64,000 nt of DNA. Origin: Pleurodeles waltl (taxonomy: Eukaryota > Chordata > Amphibia > Caudata > Salamandridae). How positions within the stretch are numbered: position 1 is the stretch's first letter; each line of letters begins with the position of its first letter. The stretch spans positions 659,143,717-659,207,716 of the forward strand of contig NC_090446.1 of the NCBI RefSeq assembly GCF_031143425.1, read 5' to 3'. The translations under genes were made by a program, and so were the position numbers. The notes beneath the pieces were generated by a model. It saw only the letters and a program-made list of their open reading frames with translations. It searched no databases and had not been told where the DNA came from. Positions 31,269-44,084 of this stretch are shown piece after piece.

Positions 31269-33280
31269 AGAACTCAAGACCAAACCAATTTAAAAAGAAT
31301 AACACTTCTGTGCTTTGAAAATCACAGCTAAAATGTCAGGCTCCGACTATGTGCTCTCTGGAATTCATACCAATATTATGAAGAGGACATTATCATAGTA
31401 AACCATCACATTGGCTACTCGAGGCATGCCACTGTCATTTGTGCTCTGAAGAAGTCCGAGTGCTATGAAAAGAAATAAATGCTTGTCCCTCAAGTTGTGA
31501 AGTATGCTAATGTTAGGACATTTTTCTGGACGGTTGACACTGGGAGTGGAGATCTTGTGTGGGAACTATACTGAGTGCATCAAAGTTTAATAATACCCTT
31601 TCTTGTGCTATATCTATGAATAGTTTTAGTTATGACCTTATGTCTCAGAATGGGGACCTGTGACTTGGAACGATGAGTGCAGAACAACATTTCTGGTCAG
31701 TTTTATGTAACTTAGTCATTTGTTAAATTCCATGTGCATGGGTAGTGCACATGAATATAGAACTCGTGTACATGGGAGGCTGATTCAGGAGTAATTGGTG
31801 GGGGGGGTGCGGAGTATGGAGGCAGCAATTTCCTTAGAAGTGCAAGCTCCTCCTTTTGACAGGCCTGCTCTTTTGTTCATCTGGAGATGCTGCTCAAACA
31901 ATTGGCAGGTCTCAGCTGCCAGGGCTTTCTTCCCCACTGTTTCTTTGTTTTTAGTTTCTCTTGGTGGGAACAAACAGAATTGTCCTCTCTTCACTTCCAT
32001 TACTTGGAGAGAAAGAGTATGGCTAATCTGTCTGTGTATAGATACGTAAAGTGACAGAACCACCATAATTCAGCATTAGTGTAATATTGTTTGTGCTAGT
32101 TGTTTTGAGCCCTACTTTATCAGGCACCTACACATCATTCTTTTAGGGTCTTAGGGCTTTGTAAGTTGTTTCTCATCAATAATTATTGCTTGTTTCTTTC
32201 CATATGAGCATTACCGTATAGCAATATTTTTGGAGTCAAGGTTTGCTTTGATAGTATGCTTATAGTCGTCATCTTATGTTTGTATGTTGGATTGTGTTTT
32301 AATATTTGCATAGATTCTATTTGGAAAACAAGGAAATAATCCTCATGGGTTTTCTCCTATGTCACATCACCAATTACCACTTTTTTCACAATGGTGGTGT
32401 GACACAATGTAAAATAGGCATTTTCAGGCCTTTCATTAAGAGAGCAACATTTGTACGATAGGGGAAATTATTGTCTTTTGATCAAGGCTGCAGATTGATA
32501 AAAACATAACTTCTCAAATAAAAAAAATTCCCTTCCTTGCAGCTCTGGGCTATTTGCCCACAGCGTACAAGAATGCGACTAATGCGGTCCTCTCACAATG
32601 ACAAACCTTTCAGTATTAACCGCAGTCAGCCAAGACTTACTAAGAAGGTGATTCAATTAATGTGTTATGTTGTCTGTATTCATAATATTTACTCATTTTT
32701 CATTTATTTTAATATCTGCTGTCATATTTTATATATGCTATGTATTTCATAGGGTCCATGCTTCATATTTCCTGGGTGTAGTATCTTGCTGCAATGGGAA
32801 AAGAGAACTCAACTAAAACCTTGTTTCTGATAGAGAATATATTTGTATTCGTGTTACATTTCAAAAGCAAGCCTTCTATCAGTAGGCTCAGCAAAGATTC
32901 ATGGGACATCACATTTCCGTTTTAACAGCTCTTAATTCATAGTAGCGGTGTACCAGATCTACCTTTGGGTTTACCTTACAGTCCTTGAAAATATATTAGG
33001 CGTGGTCATAATTAACCCCTAACTAACCCGATGCTACACCCATGTAATACACAATATCTGTCAGCAAGGCTAATATATGAGAAGTACTAAAACTCCAGAT
33101 CAGAGTTTCAGGACCGTTCACTAGCCAGTGTAGTTGACATGACACCTTGGTGAGTGATGGAGAATCTTCGAATTCCAGGACTGGTGCCTTTGATAGCCAG
33201 GTTGCCAGTCAAGTGAGGTTACATCACTTAAAGAACTGCTGAAAGTACAGGGGTCATCCTTGGAAAATAGTCTATCTTAC
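31269..33280. other. No recognised feature
   Basis: Unassigned sequence. A further partial CTGAAGAAGTCC word occurs at 31,446-31,457 on the plus strand without the rest of a hammerhead core. Confidence 0.5.
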
Positions 33281-33347
33281 CTGTTGAAAAGGAGCTGCTG
33301 TAGGTATTCCTCCATTAGGTGTCTGCCCAGAGGAGAAGCCCAAACAG
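33281..33347 (-). other. Candidate exon (67 bp), unidentified gene
   Basis: On the minus strand a pyrimidine-rich tract ending in CAG (33,350-33,348) precedes 67 bases that end at CAACAG|GTAAGA (GT at 33,280-33,279). Inside, one frame is open and continues open upstream, encoding C-L-G-F-S-S-G-Q-T-P-N-G-G-I-P then T-A-A-P-F-Q-Q, a Gly/Ser/Thr/Pro-rich, intrinsically disordered-looking segment typical of adaptor or nucleoporin-like linkers. I do not recognise the protein. Splice-like signals occur by chance, so this is only a candidate. Confidence 0.3.
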
Positions 33348-35039
33348 CTGCCAGGTGGAAGAGATGCACAGAGAAACATACTGACCCTACCAATTGAAGT
33401 GAAAAATACACCGTGAGTGAAGAGGGAAACCCTTGCTGTATGGAAAAAGCAGTGTGGCTCTGATGCTTGACACGTGTCTCTGTTCACCCCCCTCTGAATC
33501 TTGAAGTTTCCTCAGATCTCCTCCCTGACTTGGAAGACTTCATCAGGGCCGGGGGTGTGGACTGCGGGGAGCTCTGATTGCACAGACCCATTTGTGATAT
33601 GCATGGGTCCTAGGGTGCCCCCAGGATACACTTCTCAAAAGAACTTCAAATCACTGATTGCAGCTGTGAACTGAACAGTGCCTACAGCACTAACAAGTTA
33701 CCCCATGATCTTCCAACCATATCAATGTGCCCCGGTATCCGACAGCATAAGCCCTAGGAGCATCTGTTGTTCCCTACAAAATCCTTCTTCACTATTCTCC
33801 AAAGATCTGTGGTTGAGCTGTTCTTTGGGTTTGGGAGGAGGCAGTTTAGGCCTGAGACACTGAATTCAAGAACTGCAATTGTTAGCCAGGCTATCTGCAA
33901 AACATCTGCAGCCATCAGAAGTAGTAGTGGAAGGTGGGGCTGAGGGACATAGAGCCATGGCTACCCTCGATGGCTGTGACTCTAGAACTGAAACTGCTGC
34001 ATTCACCCAGGTAAACCTGCTCTTACTAGCAAGATCATCAAACTGAAAAGCTGGTGTACCTGAATCAGATGATTCAGGGGCCAGTACAATCCCAGAAGCA
34101 TTGAGACACTGTCCTCCAGGTCTATGGTTACAAAGGGAGCTGGTCACTAAGCCTCAGCGAGCCAGCATCCATCTAGATTTTCTATATTTCATATATTATT
34201 ACTGTTGTCATTAGAACTACCAAAGCTCTTGAATTCACGGGATCTATTTGTGTGTTACCACATTATCTAGTACTCTGTCTTGCTAAAGTAAAAGAATTGA
34301 CTGGAAAAGTTTTTTTACTGAATGGTATAAGAGTAATTGTTAGTTCAGTTCTGAGTACCTAACCCCACTCCATCTCCCTGAATAGGCCTTTGGCTGATTG
34401 CCTCATTGTGCAGAGTTTCAAATGGGAAAGGGGTACATTTGGTATTCAGTTATCAGCTTCTTCTGTAGACTGGTGCCATGACATCAGTGATAAATGAACT
34501 GGGCCACATCACATTAAGCCTAAATGTCCCTGTATGCCCCTAGACCCACAAAAATGATTCTGACCCATACTTACACGCCTACTCAAAAAGAAAAACACAA
34601 ATCCTTATTAAACAGTATTATCACAGAACATTAATCAAAACAGAAAAGAGTGATTGTATGACTGCAATCAGATGTTGTTATATCCACCCTTGATTACTGC
34701 ATTGGCTACCTGCATACAATAGCTGATACTCTCTTCCACACTTGCACCAGAGGGGTACAATTGTGAGTGTGAATTTTCTAACATGTTTATTAATGATTTT
34801 GGTATGCTAATTGTATAATGAATTAACGTGTAAAACGGGTGACTTTTGAAAATGGTCGCCACAGTTCATTTCTGTTCCTAACTGAGCAATATTCTAACTG
34901 AAGGTTGTTATTTTCCTTAATTCAATGCTTACATAAAAGTGTATTTGGAGCTCTGATAGGTGTGTTCACAGCTACCCCTAGTGGGTTACTGCATTATGTC
35001 TTTCAAGGTCACGTTTAACTGAATTCTTGAATGAGTTGA
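33348..35039. other. No recognised feature
   Basis: Unassigned sequence. A 93-codon minus-strand frame at 33,866-34,147 has no recognisable motif and starts at GTG. Confidence 0.45.
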
Positions 35040-36080
35040 GTGTTCTATGGTTTGAGAATGTTACTAATATGTGGTTTCTTCCTCGAGGATGGAAGTAAAA
35101 GATACAAGTGAGAAAGTTTCTTCCTGAGAAGAGAAGTTTAGATGAGATGGAACAATGGAGCTACAGACATGACGGAAGAGGAAAAGTTACTGTTGAGAAA
35201 ATATTTTAGTTAATGTGATGCCATCGTATTTTAAGTTGTCAATTAAAACTTCTATTGGCTGAAATGTAAGCACCCCATGAACTGACCAATCATACGCCTT
35301 TTAAAGATTAGTAAAACAACTTGAGTAGGATTCTTTGAGGAAGATTGCAGATTTTAGCCAGAGAGATCGAAGTTGTTAGATTCCAGAATTCCTGCTGATG
35401 GTTCGAGTCATATTTGCAGTGTGGGTTTAGATGATGTTAGGCTCGATTCTTCTGAAGACATACCTGATCGTGTCCCCTTGCTGAAGTAGACTGCTTGTTA
35501 TTATCGATTAGGTTAACTTATGATATTTTAATGTTATATGTGTCTCTTTTGCTTTGCAGGTACCAGCTGCAATGTATAATTTGATTGCTGCATATTAAGA
35601 ATATGTTTTTTATAATAACCCGAGTTAAAGAGATTTTCCTAAATTTGTGTTTCTAAATTGTTTTTTCCATGAAGCCCAACATGTTAATGCTAATTTGCGC
35701 TTAATGAGGGTATTAACTCAGAATGCTCATGATTTACATTGACATCTTTTGAGTGTTGTACTAATGTATACTTTGCCATTGTTACCAGTTCTGCAGAAGT
35801 GCAATTCTTTTGGAGATTATTTGTTTGATGGTTTTGATTAGACTTAGATATATTATACATTCTAATCAACCACTATTGATTCTATATGCTTACCATTTGT
35901 GTTTGAGAGTTATTTTTGTGACGTTAGCATTGTTAATCTAGGGAAATAAATGATATAATCCTTCTTAATAAACTGGTGTCATTATTGTTTGAGGTTTAAT
36001 ATCTTTGACTATGCCGATTATTGTTGATGATTACATTTCACATAGATGACATCCCCTCAAACCTATGACACTTCGATCCA
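35040..36080 (+). repeat. LTR-like sequence, plus orientation
   Basis: Shares an ordered set of phrases with the reverse complement of 37,944-38,940: an ATTGGCTGA/ACTGACCAAT block, then TTAGCATTGTTAAT-TAGGGAAATAAA containing the polyadenylation word (35,945-35,950). Two related sequences about 1 kb long with promoter-like CCAAT and AATAAA words in this order suggest solo LTRs of a non-foamy family. Ends are not fixed and no internal sequence was identified. Confidence 0.45.
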
Positions 36081-37650
36081 TTGACCACAAGCGCAGAATC
36101 CACTATTCAGTTTAAAAAATAGCTATGATTCCGTGGCGCTGCAGCACAATTCAGGAAACCCCAACATACACTGCTGGCCTCCTTCCTTGTTGGTGCCTAT
36201 AAGCAACAAGCTGGAATAGCCACAGCTAAGCAGCAAACATGGTAGCTTCCCAGTAGGGCTTTTGGAGTCATTTATCCTGTAACTTAGTCCACACTGTTGG
36301 TCAGGGACTGTTGTACTGGTAAATGGACTTAGTACCTACCCTGAAGCACCTGATATGGACCTAAGACTGCATTTATTCGGATGAAGAATAAGAGCATTAG
36401 AAGCTCACTTTTGAGTGGACCCAAAGAGACCCACAGAGTTAAGCATAATCAGGAAGGGGCAGCAACAGGTTAATGCATTATACATGTGTTACATTGCTCA
36501 TGCATCTTCTTCCATTAAAACTTACGTTCAACGCCCTAAGACAAGATAAACAGTCCTCGCTGGTCACTCACGCACCCCACTAAATCACTTTGCACTTAGG
36601 TCTTGCTGCCATGTTACTAAGCATCTCCCCACGGTGAAATGTGCTGCCTGTTAGCTAGTGTGTTTTGGTACCTAATCAGTTTATGAGGTACTATGTAATG
36701 CTACTACAAAACAATACAACTCACTCTCCAGTCTCCCTTTTCAATTAACAGTCTTGGAGAAAGCCACAACATTCTAATTGCAGCCTTACCTTGATCAACA
36801 GCACAGGCTAAGAAAGTGACAGAAAACATTTAGACTGAAATGAACATACATAACATAGTTTTTAGTTAAATCGACAAGGGAAGGCTTTTGATATTACATC
36901 CATCTTCAAATTTTAAATCCCCTGAGCGTCAAAATCCTAGCTTGCTGAATGCTCAAGGTGGCAAGGCCATCTGAGTCAACTTGAAAATGGTTTGTCCATC
37001 TTAAACCAATATGCCCAGCTTGAAATGGACCAGAAGTAGTTAATCTGCTGAGTGGGCCTTAGTTTCTCCAGGACTCAATCTCTCCCTTTTGCTGTGTAAT
37101 GTATTTATTTAGCCACCATATGATTCTCTCTGATACTGACTTATCATTTTATAATTTTACTGAAAATTCACAAATTATTCTCCTTTTGCAAGTAAACCCA
37201 GAGTCTAGTCAGTAGTTGATGCTTTAAAATCGGATAAACCTTTGTGAGCTCTTTGACTCCCACATGTTTATAGTTTGACAAAAGAAAGCAGTCATTGCAA
37301 CCCCCCACATTGTAATCAGTGTAGTGATATATTTCATAAACAAATATAAATGGTGTTTCATGTTGATTTCAGGTACGAATTTACTTCTAATATGCTTACT
37401 AAATTTCATGACTAGTAGGCCTAGAAGCTATGCTATTAAAGGTTGTTCATTTGCACATTTTGTAAACTATAACCTAACTTTGGAAATAGAAGGATTTTGA
37501 GAGAATAATGGAAGCAGGATTTTGAGAGAATAAAGAGCTCAGTATTTAATCCGTGAATGATATCCCCTCTTTAAGCAAATCTTGCACATCCTTAGGAAGA
37601 AGATCCTCCCACCAGCTCATTAGATATGTTTTTGCTGAATTTAGTGTTCT
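36081..37650. other. No recognised feature
   Basis: Unassigned sequence between the two LTR-like segments. Confidence 0.5.
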
Positions 37651-37943
37651 GGCACATGACTAGGGACCAGATGTACAAAGCATTTCTTCGGATTGCAAAT
37701 GATCCAATTACCAGAATCCAGCTGTTTGCAACGAGTAATATGTTTTTCAAATGCACAACAAGCAAAATGTGTTGGCACGTCAGACCTGAATAGGTAAACT
37801 TACAAGGGGATGCGAATAGATCGATGAAACTTTTGACAATTAAGAAATTCTTACCATAGCTCCAGTACATAAAGCAATAATCAATACACAATAATCAGTA
37901 ATCATTTGTAATCAATAAATCAATAATCAATTAAGTCAGTAAT
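37651..37943. repeat. Interspersed repeat end (ACCAGATGTACAAAGCATTT type)
   Basis: The start GGGACCAGATGTACAAAGCA resembles the end of the repeat at 39,285-39,835 (GGGCCAGATTTAAAAAC on the minus strand). It is probably a short terminal fragment of a related DNA element. Confidence 0.4.
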
Positions 37944-38940
37944 TGTCGCGCACCATGACCTTCCAGTCATGAATAACCACACCTTTAGTCAAATTTGAGT
38001 ATGTTTATTTCCCTATATTAACAATGCTAAAGTCATGTAGATTAATCTCAAAATCAAATGAAACACATACAGAAACAACACTGGTTGTCCAAAGTGGCGG
38101 AAGAAACTAAATCTAATCAAATCTTGAACTACAACACATTCTAAAGTTACAGTACAGATCAATAACAGAGTCAGCTGCGTCAACGAGAAGTAATACCTGT
38201 AGTTAAGCAGAGGAATCCATGAAGCATTAGTCTCGTTTGTCATAAGTCAGAATCCTCAACTAAGATCAGATTAGCATCAGCATTTTGGGCTTCATGCAAA
38301 ATAATTTAGTAACACAAATTTGGAAAAGCATCTAACTATTAGCTCTATCAAAAAGCTCAGTTGGTACCTAGAAAGAAAAGGCAAATATGCATAATAATCA
38401 CATTTCAATTGTATACCTCTCCTCGGTATGGGTCAGCAAAGCAGAATCAGCCTTTGTCCTCAGGACATCAGTCGATCAGCAAGGCATCAGGTCTCAGTCA
38501 GAAAAATAGGGGCCAAGTCATTAAGCATTAAAATCAAGCATGTCTCTAGTAAAGACGCATAAGAAAGTAATAACCTTTCGGTCAGAAAATGAGCAGAATA
38601 TCTCAGGATGTCGGAATGACTGTCTTCTCTCAGAATGAGCGTTGTTATATCAAAGTCACCTAAACTATCCCCTATTTCCCTATTGGTCAGTCAATCATAT
38701 GATCACACTCTGTCCAATAAAAATACTATACCAAATCTATGAATTCTAATATTTCTCCTTTCTCATTTTGTTGATTGGTTCGTCTTGCGATGTCATTATC
38801 AGTTGGCTTGTCAAGTAACAATATTGTTGCAGCTTCACCTCTAGTCAGTATCTTCATTGTTCTTGTGCTGGGTAAGTCAGTCTCATATACATTATGCATA
38901 AAATGTTGCATTAAAAAGAACATCATCTCCTAGTAGTCAG
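37944..38940 (-). repeat. LTR-like sequence, minus orientation
   Basis: Inverted relative of 35,040-36,080. On the minus strand CCAAT-type words near 38,690-38,720 are followed by TTAGCATTGTTAAT and GGGAAATAAA (AATAAA at 38,009-38,004), ending near GCGCGACA at 37,944. A TG at the low-coordinate end on the plus strand fits a CA 3' LTR end. Confidence 0.45.
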
Positions 38941-39284
38941 TTCTCATGAAAAGCTTCCATTATGTGCACATTTAAACAATGCAATAGACATTTCACAGTT
39001 TAATTTACTTGGTCAGCATTTTTATTAAACTCTAAGAAATACAGCTTTTACATGAGGCCTGGCAAAATAGGCCAAGACACTCGCTAAGTTAAGGCCTACA
39101 ATTAATAAACCTAAACCTAAAGAATACTTCATAACCCTCAATATGACATATTACTACATTAGTATTAATCATTGATTAGTACATTTCGTTAACATTGGTG
39201 GCCATGCTTTGTGATCACATTTTCAAATGTGTGCATTATTTTCCACGTTATTTCATTTTCTACATGAACTTATTATTTAAAATA
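38941..39284. other. No recognised feature
   Basis: AT-rich, unassigned. Confidence 0.5.
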
Positions 39285-39835
39285 CATAAACAGTCATTAA
39301 TAATTTTTATTAAAACACCTGCGCTAGCAAATGCAATTAGGTAACTTGTTCCCAAATTACAATTTGCACTTACAATTTGGTATCTGGAAGAGGCATGTTT
39401 GTGGTGTCCCTTCAAAATACTAAATCGGTATGGTATGCATGTATTATTTTGTGACCGAATTCTGGTCACAAAACAATAATACCTCACCACTGGTTTAAGA
39501 CTGGTGTCAACCCATTCGTAAAAGGTAAAGGGTCTTTTGCCCTTTGAGAAAGATAAAAATTTTAAGAGCAAATAGTGGTCTTACTTTCTTAAAAAGCAAT
39601 CACTGTCATGGTGGTCTCAGCAGACCACCATCTCTGTGATGGCTGTGATTACTAGCGGGCCACAAACTTCAACCTACTTCATTACTTATGAGGTAGGTTG
39701 ATTTGTGACCAACAAGGAATCGCTAAATGAAACTCAACAGGTTTCATACATTAGGAATACCAATTTCCCAATATCAATTCGGAAAGAATTGCAATTAATA
39801 TATCAGTATTCCTAATGTTTTTAAATCTGGCCCGA
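39285..39835 (-). repeat. Interspersed DNA repeat ending GGGCCAGATTTAAA
   Basis: On the minus strand it begins GGGCCAGATTTAAAAAC and contains two phased ATTAGGAATAC copies, a perfect GGTGGTCT/AGACCACC hairpin (about 39,610-39,630), an AACCTACCTCAT/ATGAGGTAGGTT inverted pair, and TTTGTGACCAGAATTCGGTCACAAA, a palindrome around 39,450-39,475. A diverged copy of the middle part lies at 41,890-42,115. No transposase is visible, so it is a non-autonomous element of unknown superfamily. Confidence 0.55.
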
Positions 39836-40424
39836 TGTTCCATAGAATTGTAGAGCGAAAAAGCCTATAAACTGTCTTAAATTGTGTGCATTTTATCACT
39901 ATGTTCCAACTGACGCTTTTTAAAAAAGGACTCTTGTAAGTTAAAATAACAATTGTTGAGGGGCAGAATTTACTGCCGAAGGAAATGGCTGTGGCCCTGA
40001 AGAGCTCCATCTGAGCCGGCCTTCACTGCAGCATTTTACAGGCATACCAGGAGGATGGAGGGTCACCAATTGTCTCCACAGTGGAATGCTACTATTCAAG
40101 ACTGAAGGAAAGGTGGATTTTGATTGGATGCCCGCTCCTCAGCTTGTTTTTCTTTCTTGGAGCCTAGGCGGCCCAATCACATGTAGCCTGATGGGAGGAG
40201 TCACAGGGAGCTGGGTGAGCTGCGCTGCATTCCCCAGACTTGTGAGGTAGCTGGGCGAGAGAGAATCAAACTGATCGGGTGCACACAGAAAACTAAAGCC
40301 CAGGAAACTTTACAATGAGAAACAGAAGCTAATCAGGCCCGGATATGATAATTAGGCTAGAAAGAAGACTGAAGAGTCCTGTAAATGGCAGCCATATTGC
40401 AATGAGACCTGCCCCAGTAGTGGT
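39836..40424. other. No recognised feature
   Basis: Unassigned sequence upstream of the L1 fragment. Confidence 0.5.
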
Positions 40425-40880
40425 TCATAAGCAAAAACAGTTTGGAGAGTTAGATTGTCTGTTGGGAAAGAGACATTTCAATTGTGTTGGTGTTAAATAT
40501 GCCCTGTAAAGAATATGGAAGTGTATTTTCTTAAAGAGGGCATTACTGGATAATGTTTTGGGAAATTGAAGTGCTCTGTCCCATTTCTTGTCATGAAGAA
40601 CTCTCCCAGAGTCGTCTTCCCGTTTTTGGCGTAGTGGTGTTAGCGAGACTTGTGTGAACCCATTAATAGCTTTATAAAGCCATATGATGAGAGGACGACC
40701 AGTGCCCATAGTTAGGATAGATTGTCAGACTGGATGAGTGTGGGGTTTTCCTTCTGTAATGTGAGCGGTAGGTGTGGCTGCGTTGTCTGTGCAAGAGGAA
40801 TTGTACTGGCAGGAGGGTGTATTTATTGGATAGTTGTTCAAAGGGGAGAAAATGCACAGCAGGGAAGAAGTCCATTAACA
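40425..40880 (-). pseudogene. L1-like LINE, C-terminal ORF2 fragment
   Basis: Minus-strand frames read, from about 40,880 downward through a frame change near 40,690, an I-W-L-Y-K-A segment, then W-D-R-A-L-Q-F-P-K, then ILYRAYLTP-QLKCLFPN. These correspond to the ORF2 stretch of vertebrate L1 elements that precedes the terminal Cys-rich motif (W-ALxYPKK, YxxxYLTPxxL). No RT catalytic core remains. Confidence 0.65.
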
Positions 40881-41085
40881 GTTGCAAACTCTCATGCTCA
40901 GTAAATATGAGGGTTTGCAGTTGTTAAAACACTTTTTGTAATGTAATGTGATCTATGGTAGTGTTCATCAAGAACTCTCTATTTGTTAGATAAAGGTTGG
41001 GTTCTTTGGGTTTATTTAGTTTAAGTAGTTCCAGCACGGACACATAAAATGAAAGTCAATGTTTGTTTTTTCTTCTCTCTTCTAG
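40881..41085. other. No recognised feature
   Basis: Unassigned; ends in a pyrimidine tract (41,062-41,083). Confidence 0.4.
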
Positions 41086-41129
41086 GTTCCAGTGTGGAGG
41101 TCCGTCAGCCATTCCTTTGAGAGAACAGA
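41086..41129 (+). other. Weak candidate exon (44 bp)
   Basis: A long pyrimidine tract TTTTTTCTTCTCTCTTCTAG (41,066-41,085) is followed by 44 bases and AGA|GTAAGT (GT at 41,130-41,131). Acceptor and donor are both strong, but the insert is short and has no recognisable coding content. Confidence 0.2.
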
Positions 41130-41889
41130 GTAAGTTCTAGAAAGTACTGGGTGTTCATTATTAAGTGGAGCCCACACTATAAATCACCGAAGGTGCACCA
41201 GGGGAGCTTAAAGAGTGGATGGGGAAAAGGGAGGCTTTGGTAGTGTAGGGGCAGCAAACAAAAATAAAACAAAAGTGCTTTTAAGCGTCCCAATAGTGTG
41301 GAGAAGCTTATCCTTAGCTCCTTCCCAACATGCAAGTCAGATTCCCACGACCTCCCCTCCCTCAGGCTTTGTCCCCTTCTTTTATTCTGTTATTAGGGCT
41401 GTCAGATAGCCACAAGCATTTTACCCAGCCCCCGAACCCCAGCAACACCTGACTCAGCCTTGCTCCTCCCAAAGCACGGCAGAGGATGCGTCTGCATGGG
41501 GAATGGCCTCCAGAATATTCTCCTGGTCTACATCGAGTGACTTCTCTCCTGCCGTCTCCTGTCCTGGTTCAGACCGAGGAAGGCAGTTCCAACGTTTCTT
41601 CTCTCCTTCTGAAGTTCCTGGAAGTGTCCGGAGTGTTTCTCTCTCATCGGGTCCTCCTGCACAACTTGCTCTTGGTTCTGCCTCCTGTTGTCACAACAAC
41701 GCCATCTCCAATGCCAGCTCCTTTTTTCCCTGCCATGCTGAGGTCAGCACCTGCAACCAATCCTCGGGCCGCTCCTCCTCTCCAAAAGGGAAGCTCCCCT
41801 TCAAGAGATTGTGCCCTTCCTGTACGGAAAAAGTGGGAGGTGCGCAAGATGAGATCTCGCTCTCCTGATGTATGCTAAGTTGTTGACAT
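41130..41889. other. Unidentified stretch with two overlapping open frames
   Basis: Two plus-strand frames (41,486-41,878, 130 codons; 41,503-41,868, 121 codons) overlap in C/T-rich sequence. The first ends in a basic patch (VRKKWEVRKMRSRS). Neither has a known motif; at most one could be coding, and both may be compositional. Confidence 0.25.
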
Positions 41890-42130
41890 TTACTAAGCCC
41901 AACTAACGATTTGGAAAAGGTTTCCCAAATCGCTACATGGGGTATGTAAGCATTAAGAAATTAATTAAGAAGGGTAGTGCTAAGGGCGTCCCTTCCAAAT
42001 ACAAATTCCTTGTGGTGTGTATTAATGTTTTTTGGCTGAAATCCGGTATACATTTTTTATCACCAATTCCAAATTGATGGTAAGTCATTCACAAAAAGGA
42101 AGGAGTCCCAACAACTATAACTTGTGCCCT
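41890..42130. repeat. Fragment of the repeat seen at 39,285-39,835
   Basis: Contains GATTTGGAAAAGG-TTTCCCAAATC as an inverted pair, GGGCGTCCCTTCCAAAT and an AATTGATGG-AA-TCATTCACAAAAAGG block resembling the complement of the 39.4-39.55 kb segment. Diverged, partial copy. Confidence 0.45.
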
Positions 42131-42149
42131 CATCATGCACTTCTTGTGA

Positions 42150-42475
42150 CCTCCCATCTTACATCACTCATGGCATATTCCATCATATTACTGACAACAT
42201 CAACATGACAACTGAAATAACATCATTGGTGACAACTGTACATGGTGGAGCATGTGTTATAGTTAGTCTAAACAACTACAGATGAATGTCTGTTGTCTTT
42301 TAGTTTAAAAAACTATGTTTATACTGACATTTTCACCTAACTATAACGTCACTTTAACCTTTGGTTTCTTCAGTGATTTTCTTTTTTAATGCAAAGTAAG
42401 ACAATATTAGCATACCTAACTACACCATCACTTTAACCTTTGTTTTTTTCAGTGTATATATATATATATCTAACC
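42150..42475 (+). repeat. Copy of the AACAAAGG/TGACATCA repeat
   Basis: Shares ATTACATCACTC/ATGACATC-type words (42,170-42,230), two copies of TCACTTTAACCTTTG-TTT(C)TTCAGTG and a closing (TA)n run with the repeats at 9.0-9.7 and 61.6-62.2 kb. Confidence 0.6.
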
Positions 42476-43984
42476 CCAAGGGCAGTGGCGTGTGTCTCGT
42501 TGATGACTCTGCACAACTCACATACCACTCCTCTCTACCAGTTCGCGAGATAGATGCGTACTCCAGTGTTGCAGTGAAAAAGAATTGTCTTTCTTTCAGC
42601 ATCATTTTATAAAACAAGGGAGGGCATCATGCAGAAAAACAAAACCACCCAACACGCTTCAGCCTTCATGAAACCTTAGTCAAAGGTGAAAAGTGTCTGC
42701 CCCATAACCTACATAAAACCTTTCAGAGTAACTGGCATAGATGAAGAGTTAAAGATCTGATATTCACATCCCAATCCGTCAGCCATCTTAGAATGTATCA
42801 AATTCTATATTGGCTAATGTGAAAGGACTCAGCATACACCAGTGACTGTCATCAGCAAAACAGAAGAACCCCCAGTGTTTAAAATATGAACAAAAGGTTA
42901 TAGTGCACTAATTTGATGAATTTCAAAAATGCATTATAAACTGAAAAATATGAAACCACTTTTTACTGTATAATCCGTTCATTCGTACATAGACAATTTA
43001 TGAGCGATGTCATGTAATTAACAGGTCAATCATAGGCAAAGTAGGATATATTAAACCCCAGTGGTTCTGCCCAAACTCATATGCACACTGTCGATCAATG
43101 AACAATCCCAATGGAAATAAAGTTATGCCATTTATATAATCAACAAATCCAACTGACCCTGAAGGCATGTTATGACTCCCTCATAATTCATGATATAACT
43201 TTTTCTACATCTTAACTTTATCAAAACAATGGAGGAAACACACAATTATCTGCATGCGCGCACATAATGAAACAAGTGGGCAAAATACCAAAATAAGGTA
43301 TTCTTAGCTCATCTAGCCCCAAAGGTCAAAAATTCACTCAGTGCAAAGCCCTGCATGAAAAGGAAAGAAAAACAAAGGAAAACACATCTCTTTTAAAAAA
43401 CAGGCGAAGTCTGAGAAAGAAAAATCTTTATGTTACATAGTACCCCACCTGCATTATAATTGGATATACTCTTAGCCCAGATTTGTTTGTGTAACTTCCT
43501 ATTGCTATTCAGTCCCACTGGGGCTTTAGTATTGCTTTCTAATATATATCATGATTCCAACTGCCTAAGAACGTGTGTTCTCTTGCCCCTCTCTTGGTTT
43601 TAGGAACTCTATCAATGACAAAGAATCTCAGAAGTGTAGTGTCACTTTTATGATGTATTAAGAAGGCCTCCTAAAATTGGTGATCTGGCATGAATCTGAT
43701 TGAGTGACAGGTATTTTAAGCTGGAGAAACTTATGTACCAAGAAGTTACAAAGTGGTGGGAAGCAACAATGCTAGCGAACTATTTGGAATGTGGATGCGT
43801 TTCCAGAGGTATAAGAATATTGATTAGTCAATCATATGAATGCCCGTTCTAGAGCTGTTGAAGGAATGAGCCACTAATACTGAGCATTGTTCTAACCAGA
43901 TGATGAGAATATTGCGTGGCAAGAATGTGAGGACATTTTGAAAGAACTGGAAAAGTTAAAAAAGGAATTGCAAAGTGTGGTCCC
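42476..43984. other. No recognised feature
   Basis: Unassigned. A hairpin-like AGGTTTCATGAAGGCTGAAGCG on the minus strand (about 42,656-42,682) superficially recalls the hammerhead-like motifs but lacks the core. Confidence 0.4.
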
Positions 43985-44084
43985 TCTCGCTGAACCAGTA
44001 ATGACCCTAGGGTCCCCATCCTCTGGGGATGCATTTCATAAAAAGGGGAGGGGCCACAGATCCTCCATTCGTAAGCCTTAATAG
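43985..44084. repeat. Fragment of the GC-rich unclassified repeat
   Basis: Phrases CCCCATCCTCTGGGGATG, ATTTCATAAAAAGG and GGGGCCACAGA match the style of 60,295-60,340. It replaces the downstream end of the older provirus. Confidence 0.5.

Noticed and set aside
42656..42682. Third hammerhead-like hairpin
   Set aside because: Lacks CUGANGA and GAAA in the right places.
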